Shown here piece by piece: positions 63,726 to 64,000 of a DNA stretch of 64,000 nucleotides. The position numbers were made by a program, and so were the translations under genes. The stretch is from positions 14,010,491-14,074,490 of the forward strand of contig OX393573.1 in assembly GCA_947652115.1 (NCBI GenBank), read 5' to 3'. The notes under the pieces were generated by a model, which was not told the DNA's origin, searched no databases, and saw only the letters and a list, made by a program, of their open reading frames with translations. How positions within the stretch are numbered: the stretch's first letter is position 1; every line of letters begins with the position of its first letter. The stretch comes from Blastomussa wellsi (taxonomy: Eukaryota; Cnidaria; Anthozoa; Scleractinia; Plerogyridae).

Positions 63726-64000
63726 ATTATTCCTTCCCCTTTTGGAATTGTTCCTTGCCTGATTTTTTGTTTAGGGTACCTAAATTATATCGTTTAAAAT
63801 TCCAACGCGTAAACGACAAGCTAAACGAGAAAGAAACAGTCTGTGTAAAGTGAGCAGTTATTTTTTAATAGTATCAACGTTACAGGATCGGAAAAAATAT
63901 GGTTGACCAGTTAACATTCATACCTTTTCCAGATAGTGTTTTTCTCTTGAATAGGCTGTCATTTATTTGGTTTGGGTGTTAAATAGGGTAACAAATTCCG
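63726..64000. other. Right edge, nothing certain
   Basis: Upstream (5') side of the adhesion GPCR. A minus-strand donor-like 'aaaaggtatgaatg' near 63928 could end an ectodomain exon, but the coding side has no recognisable sequence. Confidence 0.25.

Overview
This window looks like nuclear DNA of an anthozoan cnidarian, most likely a stony coral or a close hexacorallian. Genes are split by short phase-compatible introns. The DNA is AT-rich and full of tRNA-headed SINEs, inverted-repeat mobile elements, microsatellites and retroelements. One gene (41226-48175) belongs, by recognition, to the skeletal aspartic-acid-rich (SAARP/CARP) matrix protein family of corals. No database search was possible; all exon models below come from reading frames, splice sites and phases.

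Left part (1-12.1 kb): a BEL/Pao LTR retroelement runs off the left edge on the minus strand. Then come two tandem AIG1/ADTRP-type membrane hydrolase genes on the plus strand. Copy B (6812-12094) is complete in six exons. Copy A (4092-5462) shows only exons 3-6 because the BEL element separates it from whatever lies upstream. A duplicated first exon and a 607-bp inverted-repeat element sit inside copy B.

Middle part (12-37 kb): foldback elements with hammerhead-like cores; an intronless class A GPCR (15595-16689); a three-exon two-pore-domain potassium channel (17859-21557); and a nine-exon gene (24123-32141) for a predicted 1410-residue secreted protein. That protein joins an SGNH/GDSL hydrolase domain, a granulin-like cysteine module and a very long Lys-rich then acidic/Ser-rich tail with an RGD. 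A repeat-rich gap with a perfect 113-bp palindrome follows, then a second intronless class A GPCR on the minus strand (36181-37179).

Right part (37-64 kb): a SAARP/CARP-like gene in four exons with a poly-Asp tract and a hydrophobic C-terminus; then, on the minus strand, most of an adhesion GPCR (GAIN/GPS part, HL^T cleavage motif and seven membrane segments, 52541-59545), whose intron holds a roughly 460-bp GTA microsatellite. Upstream of it lies a young, 5'-truncated L1/Tx1-like LINE (60264-63713) with a 12-bp target duplication.

The genes do not form an operon-like unit. The SGNH-granulin protein and the SAARP-like protein are both predicted extracellular, highly charged proteins about 9 kb apart, which makes this a candidate skeletal/extracellular-matrix neighbourhood. 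That link is inference. I see no tRNA or rRNA genes, CRISPR arrays or prokaryotic features.
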